Source of the DNA: Bacteroidales bacterium
GTDB lineage: Bacteria > Bacteroidota > Bacteroidia > Bacteroidales > VadinHA17
Assembly: GCA_027451265.1 (NCBI GenBank)
Contig: DAIDJT010000115.1
Coordinates: 1 to 8,017, forward strand
Length of the DNA stretch: 8,017 nucleotides
Direction of reading: 5' to 3'
Shown piece after piece: positions 1 to 6,036 of the stretch (position 1 is the first letter of the stretch; every line of letters starts with the position of its first letter). The notes beneath the pieces were generated by a model. That model was not told the origin of the DNA. It did not search any database and worked only from the letters and a program-made list of their open reading frames with translations. The translations under genes and the position numbers were made by a program.

Positions 1-1
1 G

Positions 2-982
2 GAGATGCTTGATGGCCTTGACTTCCTGCTTGCCGAAATGGGCAAGAGGGGCATGCATGCAATCCTTTTCCTGAACAATGCATGGGACTGGAGCGGGGGC
101 TTCTCTCAGTACCTGAGCTGGAACGGGTACGGCCCGGTGCCAAACCCTAATGTGCCCCCGAACACCTGGCCGCAGTTCATGGCCTATTCCGGGCAGTTCA
201 ACGCGTGTGAGCCGTGCATCAGCCAGTTTGAGGATTTTATCAGGTTCATCCTCGGCCGTACAAACAGCTATTCAGGGTTGAAGTTTACCGAAGATCCTGC
301 AATAATGACATGGGAGATTGCAAATGAACCCCGGGCATTCTCCGATGAGAACATCCCCGCTTTCGAGGCGATGATTGCCCGGATAGCCGCGCTTTTGCAG
401 GAACTCGACGGAAACCATCTCGTGACAACGGGAACTGAAGGACGGCATGGCTGCGAACAGAAAATGGATCTCTTCGAACGGATCCATGCCAACCCTGACA
501 TCGACTACCTTGTCATGCACATCTGGCCAAAGAACTGGGGTTGGCTTGACATTGCAGACATAGCCGGTTCCCTCGACTCATCAATTGCAAAAACAAACAG
601 GTATATAAATGATCATCTAGGGGTGGCGCAACGGCTGAATAAGCCGATTGTGCTGGAGGAGTTCGGCCTGCCGCGCGACCTGCACGGGTACTCTCCGCAG
701 GAAAGTACAGTGGCACGTGACACCTACTACCGCAACGCCTTCGGACAGGTGATTGAAAGTGCCGGCAGGCTCGGCCCGCTGGCAGGATGCAATATATGGG
801 CATACGCCGGTGAGGGCAGGGCCACCGAAGGACACCTGCACTGGCTGCCGGGGGATGATTACCTTGGTGATCCGCCACAGGAGGAACAGGGCCTCAACTC
901 CGTCTTTGACAGTGACTCGACAATAGGAGTGATATCCGGTTTCAGCCGGCGCCTTTCTGCTCTTACAATAAAACAAAACTGA
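2..982 (+). CDS. GH5 (subfamily 7-like) endo-beta-1,4-mannanase, 5'-truncated
   Basis: A glycoside hydrolase family 5 enzyme that most likely hydrolyses internal beta-1,4-mannosidic bonds in mannan by the retaining mechanism. The reading frame is open to the left edge, so the gene is partial; the Met at position 5 lies inside the conserved LDFLLAEMGKRG segment and is not a real start. The signal peptide and first barrel strands, perhaps 80-100 residues, are therefore missing. Counting from that Met, WEIANEPR (residues 103-110) carries the acid/base Glu108, and VLEEFG carries the nucleophile Glu219. NNAWDWSGG near residue 24 and HIWPKNWGW near residue 172 are typical of subfamily 7 mannanases. 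The stop is 1 nt before the GH26 start, which implies one transcript. Family assignment is firm; mannan specificity follows from subfamily features and neighbours. Export is inferred, because the N-terminus is not visible. Confidence 0.9.
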   Translation, partial: EMLDGLDFLLAEMGKRGMHAILFLNNAWDWSGGFSQYLSWNGYGPVPNPNVPPNTWPQFMAYSGQFNACEPCISQFEDFIRFILGRTNSYSGLKFTEDPAIMTWEIANEPRAFSDENIPAFEAMIARIAALLQELDGNHLVTTGTEGRHGCEQKMDLFERIHANPDIDYLVMHIWPKNWGWLDIADIAGSLDSSIAKTNRYINDHLGVAQRLNKPIVLEEFGLPRDLHGYSPQESTVARDTYYRNAFGQVIESAGRLGPLAGCNIWAYAGEGRATEGHLHWLPGDDYLGDPPQEEQGLNSVFDSDSTIGVISGFSRRLSALTIKQN

Positions 983-983
983 C

Positions 984-2114
984 ATGTACAGGACACTTTT
1001 TATCACTGCTGCCATGCTGCTCATGACGGCATGCAGTACGGGTGACAGAAAAACGACCGGCCCTGCTGACAGGTCCGCAACACCTGAAACTGTAAATATG
1101 CTGGCCGGGCTGAAACAGGCTGCCGGTGAGGGAATAATGTTCGGCCACCAGGATGATCTGTCATACGGGCTCGGATGGGTCTATCCCGGCGGTGAATCGG
1201 ATGTGAAAAGAGTCACCGGAGACTATCCGGCTGTCTATGGGATGGACATGGGTGACATTGAGCACCGGTCTCCCGTTAATCTTGACTCCGTCCCCTTTGA
1301 GGATATGAAAGTTTTTGTCCGGCAGATATGGGCACGCGGCGGAGTCATCACCCTCAGCTGGCATGTTGACAACCTGCTTACCGGCGGAACGGCATGGGAC
1401 GTCACCTCTGACAAGGCAGTTGCTTCTTTGCTGCCCGGCGGTGAGAAGCATGAAGAATTTAAAACCTGGCTTGATAACGTGGCGGAGTTCCTGGCATCAC
1501 TCAAGGATGATAAGGGTGTGGCAATACCGGTTATCTTCCGTCCCTGGCATGAACACACCGGGAGCTGGTTCTGGTGGGGGCAGGATCTCTGCACTACCGA
1601 TGAATTCATCGCACTGTGGAGATTTACATTCAATTATCTCTGCGGGGAGAAAAACCTTCATAACCTGCTCTTTGCCTATTCAAGCGGGGGAGATATCGGA
1701 AGCACTGAACAGTATCTTGAGCGTTACCCGGGTGATGAATATGTCGACCTTATGGGATTCGACTATTACCAGATGTCGGATGCCGGCAATAGTTCATTCA
1801 GAGAGAATGTGAGCAGGGTGCTTGGCATTGTCACTGAAGCTGCCGTAGCTCATGGTAAGCTGGCTGCACTGACGGAAGCCGGGTATGAAGGCATTCCCGA
1901 TTCATCATGGTGGACTACCGTCTTATGGCCGGCTATTGAAAATCACCGCATATCATATGCTCTTGTGTGGCGCAATGCTCATAATAAGCCCGGGCATTTC
2001 TATGCCCCTTACCCTGGCCAGGCATCCGAACAGGATTTTATAACTTTTTACAATATTGAGGAAACTCTGTTTCAGAGTGAAGTGACGGCCCTCAGCATAT
2101 ACAAACAGGAGTAA
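984..2114 (+). CDS. GH26 beta-1,4-mannanase, lipoprotein
   Basis: A family 26 glycoside hydrolase acting on beta-1,4-mannan, 376 residues, close to a single-domain GH26. Residues 1-17 form a lipoprotein signal ending in LMTAC, so Cys17 would be lipidated and the enzyme anchored in the outer membrane or periplasmic face. GHQDDLSYGLGW (about residues 54-65) is a family signature. RPWHEHTGSWFWWG carries the acid/base Glu190, and ALTEAGYEG carries the nucleophile Glu298. It begins 1 nt after the GH5 stop and is followed 12 nt later by the phosphorylase. In Bacteroides fragilis a GH26 next to the same phosphorylase and epimerase releases mannobiose, the substrate the downstream pair needs. A mannobiose-forming activity is therefore likely here, but endo versus exo action cannot be read from the sequence. 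No strong Shine-Dalgarno is visible, as is common in this phylum. Confidence 0.94.
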   Translation: MYRTLFITAAMLLMTACSTGDRKTTGPADRSATPETVNMLAGLKQAAGEGIMFGHQDDLSYGLGWVYPGGESDVKRVTGDYPAVYGMDMGDIEHRSPVNLDSVPFEDMKVFVRQIWARGGVITLSWHVDNLLTGGTAWDVTSDKAVASLLPGGEKHEEFKTWLDNVAEFLASLKDDKGVAIPVIFRPWHEHTGSWFWWGQDLCTTDEFIALWRFTFNYLCGEKNLHNLLFAYSSGGDIGSTEQYLERYPGDEYVDLMGFDYYQMSDAGNSSFRENVSRVLGIVTEAAVAHGKLAALTEAGYEGIPDSSWWTTVLWPAIENHRISYALVWRNAHNKPGHFYAPYPGQASEQDFITFYNIEETLFQSEVTALSIYKQE

Positions 2115-2126
2115 TTATTTAACCAT

Positions 2127-3311
2127 ATGGATAAATTTAAAACGCGTCTTGCCAGCCTCAGGGAAGAGCACGAGGCACTCATAACCCGCCGCAATCACAT
2201 AACAGGCACCGGCAACGGCATCTTTGACAGGTACAAATACCCTGTCCTCACCGGCGCACATGCACCCCTTGAATGGAGATATGACCTTAACCCGGCCTCC
2301 AACCCGCACCTCATGGAGAGGTTCGGCATCAACGCCGCATTCAATGCCGGGGCAATGAAATTCAATGGCAAGTATGTCCTGGCGGTAAGGGTGGAAGGTA
2401 ATGACAGAAAATCGTTCTTCGCCATAGCCGAGAGTCCCAACGGGGTTGACAACTTCCGTTTCCAGGATAAACCGGTCACAATGCCTGAAACTGAAGATCC
2501 TGACACAAACGTTTATGACATGAGGCTGACGGCGCATGAGGACGGGTGGATCTACGGTGTTTTCTGCAGTGAGCGCAAGGATCCGAAGGCTGCCCCTGGT
2601 GACCTCTCCTCGGCCGTCGCCGCTGCCGGCATCGCCCGCACGCATGACCTTGTAAACTGGGAACGTCTCCCTGACCTGGTCTCCGCCAGCCAGCAGCGCA
2701 ATGTGGTTCTTCACCCTGAATTTGTAAATGGCATGTATGCGCTCTACACCCGCCCGCAGGACGGATTCATTGATGCCGGCAGCGGCGGCGGAATAGGCTG
2801 GGCACTTGTGAAAGACATCACCCGGGCCGTGATAGCCCCGGGCGACGAGAAGATTATAAATCACCGTCATTATCATACAATCATGGAACTGAAGAACGGC
2901 GAAGGACCTCACCCGATAAAAACTCATGCCGGCTGGCTGCACCTGGCCCACGGCGTAAGGGGGTGTGCTGCGGGACTGCGTTACGTTCTCTACCTGTACA
3001 TGACGGCACCTGATGACCCGTCGAGGGTGATAGCCGAGCCGGGAGGCTACTTCATGGCTCCTGCTGATGAGGAACGCATCGGCGACGTGTCAAATGTTCT
3101 CTTCTCCAACGGCTGGATAGCTGATGATGACGGCACTGTGTATATCTACTACGCATCTTCTGACACCCGGATGCATGTGGCGGTATCGTCCGTAGACAGG
3201 CTCATCGATTACTGCATGAACACCCCGGCTGACGGATTTCGCTCTGCTGCATCGGTGAAGACGCTGAACTCAATAATTTCCCGCAACGCGGAGTACCTGA
3301 AAGGGAAATAG
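2127..3311 (+). CDS. GH130 subfamily 1-like 4-O-beta-D-mannosyl-D-glucose phosphorylase
   Basis: Predicted to phosphorolyse 4-O-beta-D-mannosyl-D-glucose to alpha-D-mannose 1-phosphate and D-glucose in the cytosol. The 394-residue protein lacks a signal peptide. Its sequence closely follows, from memory, the B. fragilis mannosylglucose phosphorylase: HAPLEWRYDLNP (about residues 45-56), FGINAAFNAGA, NVYDMRLTAHEDGW with the proton-donor Asp131, QQRNVVLHPEF, GSGGGIGWAL, GEGPHPIKT, and SNGWIADDDG near the C-terminus. Asp131 has the same number as the catalytic Asp reported for the B. fragilis enzyme. An AGGAG motif at 2107-2111 overlaps the end of the GH26 gene but is 15 nt from the ATG, further than usual. 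The epimerase that makes its substrate is the next gene. The main alternative, a GH130_2 mannan-oligosaccharide phosphorylase, is disfavoured by this overall match and by the epimerase partner. Confidence 0.94.
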   Translation: MDKFKTRLASLREEHEALITRRNHITGTGNGIFDRYKYPVLTGAHAPLEWRYDLNPASNPHLMERFGINAAFNAGAMKFNGKYVLAVRVEGNDRKSFFAIAESPNGVDNFRFQDKPVTMPETEDPDTNVYDMRLTAHEDGWIYGVFCSERKDPKAAPGDLSSAVAAAGIARTHDLVNWERLPDLVSASQQRNVVLHPEFVNGMYALYTRPQDGFIDAGSGGGIGWALVKDITRAVIAPGDEKIINHRHYHTIMELKNGEGPHPIKTHAGWLHLAHGVRGCAAGLRYVLYLYMTAPDDPSRVIAEPGGYFMAPADEERIGDVSNVLFSNGWIADDDGTVYIYYASSDTRMHVAVSSVDRLIDYCMNTPADGFRSAASVKTLNSIISRNAEYLKGK

Positions 3312-3347
3312 GAAAACCTGTCCCTTGCACGATAATTTTTACTGCAC

Positions 3348-4577
3348 ATGAAAAATGTATCTGAATTGCTCCTGGCAGAAATGAAGGCGGCTGCAATGGA
3401 AGAGCTGACACTCAACATACTTCCATGGTGGATAAAAAAGATGCCTGACACTGCCAACGGAGGCTTTTACGGGAGGATTGACGGCCGGGAAAACATCATG
3501 CCGGAAGCACCGAAAGGAGGAATACTTAACGCCAGGATACTCTGGAGTTTTTCCGCCGCATATCTGAAGCTTCGCGACCCCGTTTACCTTGAAATGGCAA
3601 CACGTGCGCGTGATTATATTTTTCGTCATTTCTTCGATAAGCAGTACGGAGGCACCTACTGGAGCCTTAAGAGCAACGGTGAACCGCTCGACACAAAAAA
3701 ACAGATCTACTCACAGGCATTTTTCATCTATGCACTGAGCGCTTATCATCTCGCGTCCGGAGACCGGGAATCTCTTGACAGGGCAATTCAACTTTACCGG
3801 TTGATTGAGAAGTACAGCTTTGACCGAGGCCGTGGCGGTTATTTCGAGGCCTTCACGCGCGAGTGGGGTGAGATTGCGGACCTGCGCCTGAGCGCAAAGG
3901 ACGCCAATGAGAAGAAGACAATGAACACCCATCTTCATGTCCTTGAGGCATATACAGCCCTTTACAGGGTGTGGCCTGATGCGGGGCTTGGGCATCAGCT
4001 TGCAGCGCTGGTGAAGGTATTTGCTGAGAGAATTGTTGACCCGGAAACATCGCATCTGAACCTTTTCTTTGATGAGGAGTGGAACTGCCGCTCATCCATC
4101 GTATCATACGGCCATGACATTGAGGCCTCGTGGCTTCTCTGCGAGGCTGCGGAAGTGATTGGCGAGGCTGAAAGCCTGAAGGGACTCGCTCTGAGGATCG
4201 CTTCGGCTGCCCAGGAGGGTCTTGCAGAGGATTGCAGCCTTTATTATGAGAAGGATGATGTGGTGGGCCATTTTGACCTCGACAGGCACTGGTGGGTGCA
4301 GTCAGAGGCAGTGGTGGGCTTCCTGAATGCATGGCAGCTCACCGGTGACGGCAGCTGGCTTGAGATGGCATCAGATGCACTGGAATATATCAGAAAGAAC
4401 CTGGTTGATACCGTCAACGGCGAATGGTTCTGGAGCATCCGTGCCGACGGCACCGTCAACCGCGATGATGACAAGGCCGGATTCTGGAAATGCCCTTATC
4501 ATAATACAAGGATGTGTTTGGAGATTCTCTCCAGAGAACAGGCAATTGGCAAGAGAGGGCCGAGCGTAAAGAAATGA
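3348..4577 (+). CDS. AGE-family cellobiose/mannobiose 2-epimerase
   Basis: Predicted to epimerise the reducing-end sugar of beta-1,4 disaccharides at C2, here probably mannobiose to mannosyl-glucose. It is a soluble cytosolic protein of 409 residues with the (alpha/alpha)6-barrel layout of the N-acylglucosamine 2-epimerase superfamily. Visible active-site motifs are NARILWSFS (Arg63), MNTHLHVLEAYT (His197), SYGHDIEASWLL (His256), DRHWWVQSEA, and KCPYHNTRMCLE (His385). The 59-residue spacing between His197 and His256 equals that of the known catalytic pair in Ruminococcus albus and Rhodothermus marinus cellobiose 2-epimerases. N-acylglucosamine or mannose epimerase activity is less likely given the adjacent mannosylglucose phosphorylase. 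The gap to the phosphorylase is 36 nt with no clear promoter, so co-transcription is expected. A hairpin overlaps the stop codon. In B. fragilis a sugar transporter gene lies between phosphorylase and epimerase; here it is absent. Confidence 0.95.
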   Translation: MKNVSELLLAEMKAAAMEELTLNILPWWIKKMPDTANGGFYGRIDGRENIMPEAPKGGILNARILWSFSAAYLKLRDPVYLEMATRARDYIFRHFFDKQYGGTYWSLKSNGEPLDTKKQIYSQAFFIYALSAYHLASGDRESLDRAIQLYRLIEKYSFDRGRGGYFEAFTREWGEIADLRLSAKDANEKKTMNTHLHVLEAYTALYRVWPDAGLGHQLAALVKVFAERIVDPETSHLNLFFDEEWNCRSSIVSYGHDIEASWLLCEAAEVIGEAESLKGLALRIASAAQEGLAEDCSLYYEKDDVVGHFDLDRHWWVQSEAVVGFLNAWQLTGDGSWLEMASDALEYIRKNLVDTVNGEWFWSIRADGTVNRDDDKAGFWKCPYHNTRMCLEILSREQAIGKRGPSVKK

Positions 4578-4600
4578 TCCGCCGGCTGGCGGACCATTTC
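4571..4600 (+). terminator. Hairpin over the epimerase stop codon, possible transcript end
   Basis: GAAATG at 4571-4576 pairs with CATTTC at 4595-4600, and TCCGCC at 4578-4583 pairs with GGCGGA at 4588-4593. The loop is GGCT and there is one internal A-C mismatch. The hairpin contains the TGA stop at 4575-4577. No T-run follows, so it is not a canonical intrinsic terminator; it may end or protect the mannan operon mRNA. Confidence 0.4.
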
Positions 4601-4620
4601 AGCGAAGGAGCCAGATTGCA

Positions 4621-4745
4621 GGGGAGGCAATAGTGTTGACAATAATTGCCTGTAGGGCATTCAGAATCGTAGCTCTCTATCTGATGGTTTCACTTAGGCC
4701 GCTGGCCTTACAGCATAATGTATCCCACTTCAACAATTATTGCCC
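4621..4745. repeat. Nested imperfect inverted repeat in the intergenic region
   Basis: This gene-free stretch before the SPFH gene is unusually rich in complementary arms. The outer arms are 4626-4639 (GGCAATAGTGTTGA) and 4730-4744 (TCAACAATTATTGCC), complementary apart from about two positions. Inner arms are CTGTAGGG at 4650-4657 and CCTTACAG at 4706-4713 (7 of 8), plus an AGGCC/GGCCT hairpin at 4696-4708. A competing small hairpin pairs AGGCAAT at 4625-4631 with ATTGCCT at 4645-4651. I see no coding sense and no target-site duplication. It could be a small non-autonomous repeat element or a structured leader RNA; the sequence does not decide. Confidence 0.4.
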
Positions 4746-4752
4746 GCGTGGT

Positions 4753-4789
4753 ATTACAATTCCCCTTTTTTGCATAACTTCGTTGTAAT
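4753..4789. repeat. Short spaced inverted repeat upstream of the SPFH gene
   Basis: ATTACAA at 4753-4759 is the exact complement of TTGTAAT at 4783-4789, with 23 nt between them. It lies 25-60 nt before the SPFH start, where a promoter or operator would be expected. A 7-nt arm in AT-rich DNA can arise by chance, so a regulatory role is only a suggestion. No good Bacteroidetes -7 box (TAnnTTTG) was found here. Confidence 0.2.
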
Positions 4790-4813
4790 CTATTAAATGA
4801 AAGGGCTTAAAAC

Positions 4814-5671
4814 ATGACTTACTGGATTATTGCTTTAGCTGTTATCCTGATTTTCTTTTGGGGTATCAGGATTGTCAGACCTACCAATCGTGCACTTATT
4901 GAGCGACTTGGGAAATATCATCATTTCGCCAACCCCGGCTTCCACTGGATTATCCCGGTAATTGACAAGATCTACCGTGTCAACGTCACCGAGCAGATGG
5001 TTGATGCCGAGCCGCAGGAGATCATCACAAATGACAACCTGAATGCCAGCGTGGATGCGCAGGTTTATTTCAGGGTCAAGGCTGACGAGGAGAGTGTCAA
5101 GGGTTCCATTTACAATGTTGCCAACTTCAGGTGGCAGATTGTCAACCTTGCCCGCACCACCTTGCGTAACATCATCGGTACGATGACGCTTAAGTCGGCC
5201 AACAGTGAGCGTGGCAAGATCAATGCCGAGTTGTACAATACATTGCATACCGAGACGAAGGGCTGGGGTATTGAGATTGTACGGACGGAGCTGAAGCAGA
5301 TTGATCCTCCCAAGGATGTTCAGGAAACGATGAACAAGGTTGTCAAGGCTGAGAACGAGAAGATAGCTGCCGTTGACATGGCATCCGCCACGGAGACTGT
5401 TGCTGACGGTGTCAAGAGGGCCAAGATCAAGGAGGCTGAGGGGATGAAGCAGTCGAAGATACTTCAGGCCGAAGGTGAGGCTGAAGCCATCAGGCTGGTG
5501 AACGAGGCAGCTGAGAAATATTTCATTGGCAATGCGCAGATCTTAAGGAAGCTGCAGGCGCTTGAGACGTCGCTGCAGAGTAATTCCAAGATTGTTGTAC
5601 CGGGTGGCAGTGACCTGGTGAATGTGATAGGAGAGATGGCAGGTATTGCACCGTTGCCGGGCAAGAAGTAG
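4814..5671 (+). CDS. SPFH/Band 7 domain membrane protein (stomatin/slipin-like)
   Basis: A 285-residue member of the stomatin/prohibitin/flotillin superfamily. These proteins assemble into large membrane-bound oligomers and are tied to membrane microdomains and quality control; the role here is not known. An N-terminal hydrophobic segment (about residues 3-21, IIALAVILIFFWGI) anchors it. The SPFH core follows from about residue 22 to 180, including RPTNRALIERLGKYHHFANPG, YFRVKADEESV and ARTTLRNIIGTMTL. An Ala/Glu/Lys-rich helix predicted to form a coiled coil runs from about 175 to 240 (KIKEAEGMKQSKILQAEGEAEA). The short C-terminus resembles bacterial slipins. AAAGGG at 4800-4805, 8 nt before the ATG, is a plausible ribosome site. 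Slipin genes are often paired with an NfeD gene; none is present here. It is separated by 236 nt from the mannan genes and is probably a separate unit. Confidence 0.92.
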   Translation: MTYWIIALAVILIFFWGIRIVRPTNRALIERLGKYHHFANPGFHWIIPVIDKIYRVNVTEQMVDAEPQEIITNDNLNASVDAQVYFRVKADEESVKGSIYNVANFRWQIVNLARTTLRNIIGTMTLKSANSERGKINAELYNTLHTETKGWGIEIVRTELKQIDPPKDVQETMNKVVKAENEKIAAVDMASATETVADGVKRAKIKEAEGMKQSKILQAEGEAEAIRLVNEAAEKYFIGNAQILRKLQALETSLQSNSKIVVPGGSDLVNVIGEMAGIAPLPGKK

Positions 5672-5689
5672 ATATTCATAAATATTTAT

Positions 5690-5697
5690 TATTTTTG
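5690..5697 (+). promoter_or_regulatory. Bacteroidetes-type -7 box, candidate tRNA-Cys promoter
   Basis: TATTTTTG matches the Bacteroidetes -7 consensus TAnnTTTG exactly. It lies about 55 nt before the tRNA, just after the SPFH stop codon, and directly follows a 12-nt palindrome at 5678-5689. No TTG (-33 element) is seen at the expected distance, so the call rests on one box and its position. Confidence 0.4.
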
Positions 5698-5752
5698 CAC
5701 CCGCGTTGATTATTTGTCCTCTGTTGGCGGGCAGGTATCAGCTGCAACGATT

Positions 5753-5823
5753 GGTCGGTTGTCCGAGTGGCTAGGAATCGGTCTGCAAAACCGGGAACGG
5801 CGGTTCGAATCCGCCACCGACCT
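5753..5823 (+). tRNA. tRNA-Cys (anticodon GCA)
   Basis: A full cloverleaf can be drawn. The acceptor stem is GGTCGGT (5753-5759) with ACCGACC (5816-5822), all seven pairs perfect. The D stem is TCC/GGA around a GAGTGGCTA loop. The anticodon stem is TCGGT (5778-5782) with ACCGG (5790-5794), containing one T-G wobble. The anticodon loop is CTGCAAA with GCA at 5785-5787, and the T stem is GGCGG/CCGCC around TTCGAAT. The discriminator base at 5823 is T, the U73 that identifies cysteine tRNAs. The 3' CCA is not encoded. An intrinsic terminator follows within 10 nt. The last 16 tRNA bases plus one flanking base recur exactly at 5982-5998. Confidence 0.97.
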
Positions 5824-5824
5824 C
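5808..5824 (+). repeat. Direct repeat copy 1 (tRNA-Cys 3' end), att-like
   Basis: AATCCGCCACCGACCTC covers part of the T loop, the 3' T-stem strand, the 3' acceptor strand, the discriminator base and one flanking base of tRNA-Cys. An exact 17-nt copy lies 174 bp downstream. Identity to a tRNA 3' end is the usual form of attachment sites used by tyrosine recombinases, but no integrase gene is visible in the window. Confidence 0.6.
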
Positions 5825-5832
5825 AACAAAAC

Positions 5833-5869
5833 TCCCCCTGAGCGAAGCGAAGGAGGGATTTTTTGTTTT
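5833..5869 (+). terminator. Intrinsic terminator of tRNA-Cys
   Basis: TCCCCCT (5833-5839) pairs with AGGAGGGA (5851-5858) with one bulged A, giving seven base pairs around an 11-nt loop that contains a small GCGAAGC turn. The stem is followed directly by TTTTTTGTTTT. It sits 9 nt after the tRNA end, the expected place for tRNA transcript termination. Confidence 0.8.
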
Positions 5870-5920
5870 ATGACCGAAGCATGCTTGCAATGCTGAGGGA
5901 AGGAAGCAAAAAATACCGGA

Positions 5921-5950
5921 GACCGCCGGAGGCGGTCAGGGGATTTTGTT
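5921..5950 (+). terminator. GC-rich hairpin with short T-run
   Basis: GACCGCC (5921-5927) and GGCGGTC (5931-5937) form a perfect 7-bp stem with a GGA loop, followed by AGGGGATTTTGTT. The T-run is short and starts 6 nt after the stem, so termination activity is uncertain. It lies between the two tRNA-Cys 3'-end copies, and no gene upstream of it needs a second terminator. Confidence 0.35.
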
Positions 5951-5981
5951 GCAGTGGTCACCATAGACCGGATCATGAAAT

Positions 5982-5998
5982 AATCCGCCACCGACCTC
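5982..5998 (+). repeat. Direct repeat copy 2 (displaced tRNA-Cys 3' end), att-like
   Basis: An exact 17-nt repeat of the tRNA-Cys 3' end without the rest of a tRNA; the upstream bases do not form D or anticodon arms. As in copy 1, it is followed by CCCCTGA, then GGGA, a T-rich run and TGAC, so similarity seems to continue through the terminator. It may be an attachment-site scar or a decayed tRNA duplicate. Confidence 0.6.
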
Positions 5999-6005
5999 TG
6001 AAAGC

Positions 6006-6036
6006 CCCTGAATATCAGGGACATTTATGTTTTTAG
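6006..6036 (+). terminator. Terminator-like hairpin after the second tRNA-Cys 3'-end copy
   Basis: CCCTGA (6006-6011) and TCAGGG (6015-6020) form a 6-bp stem with an ATA loop, followed by a T-rich tail (ATTTATGTTTTTAG). Its position, 7 nt after the 17-nt repeat, mirrors the terminator behind the intact tRNA. This suggests the terminator was duplicated with the tRNA end. Confidence 0.45.

Noticed and set aside
1315..1812. A 165-residue + strand frame inside the GH26 gene
   Set aside because: It is an alternative frame of a gene with intact catalytic motifs; the GC-rich codons keep other frames open.
2115..2951. A 278-residue - strand frame opposite the GH130 gene
   Set aside because: It is antisense to a full-length phosphorylase with all family motifs; its length is due to GC-rich codon bias.
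5700..5731. CCCGC/GCGGG pairing in the tRNA-Cys leader
   Set aside because: Only five pairs with a 22-nt loop; too weak to call a structure.
5714..5896. A 60-residue + strand open frame through the tRNA and its terminator
   Set aside because: It reads straight through a full cloverleaf and intrinsic terminator, and the protein has no sensible features.
5710..6024. A 104-residue - strand open frame covering the tRNA-Cys region
   Set aside because: It is antisense to the intact tRNA and both terminators; the peptide simply reflects the complement of the tRNA. It is a frequent false prediction.
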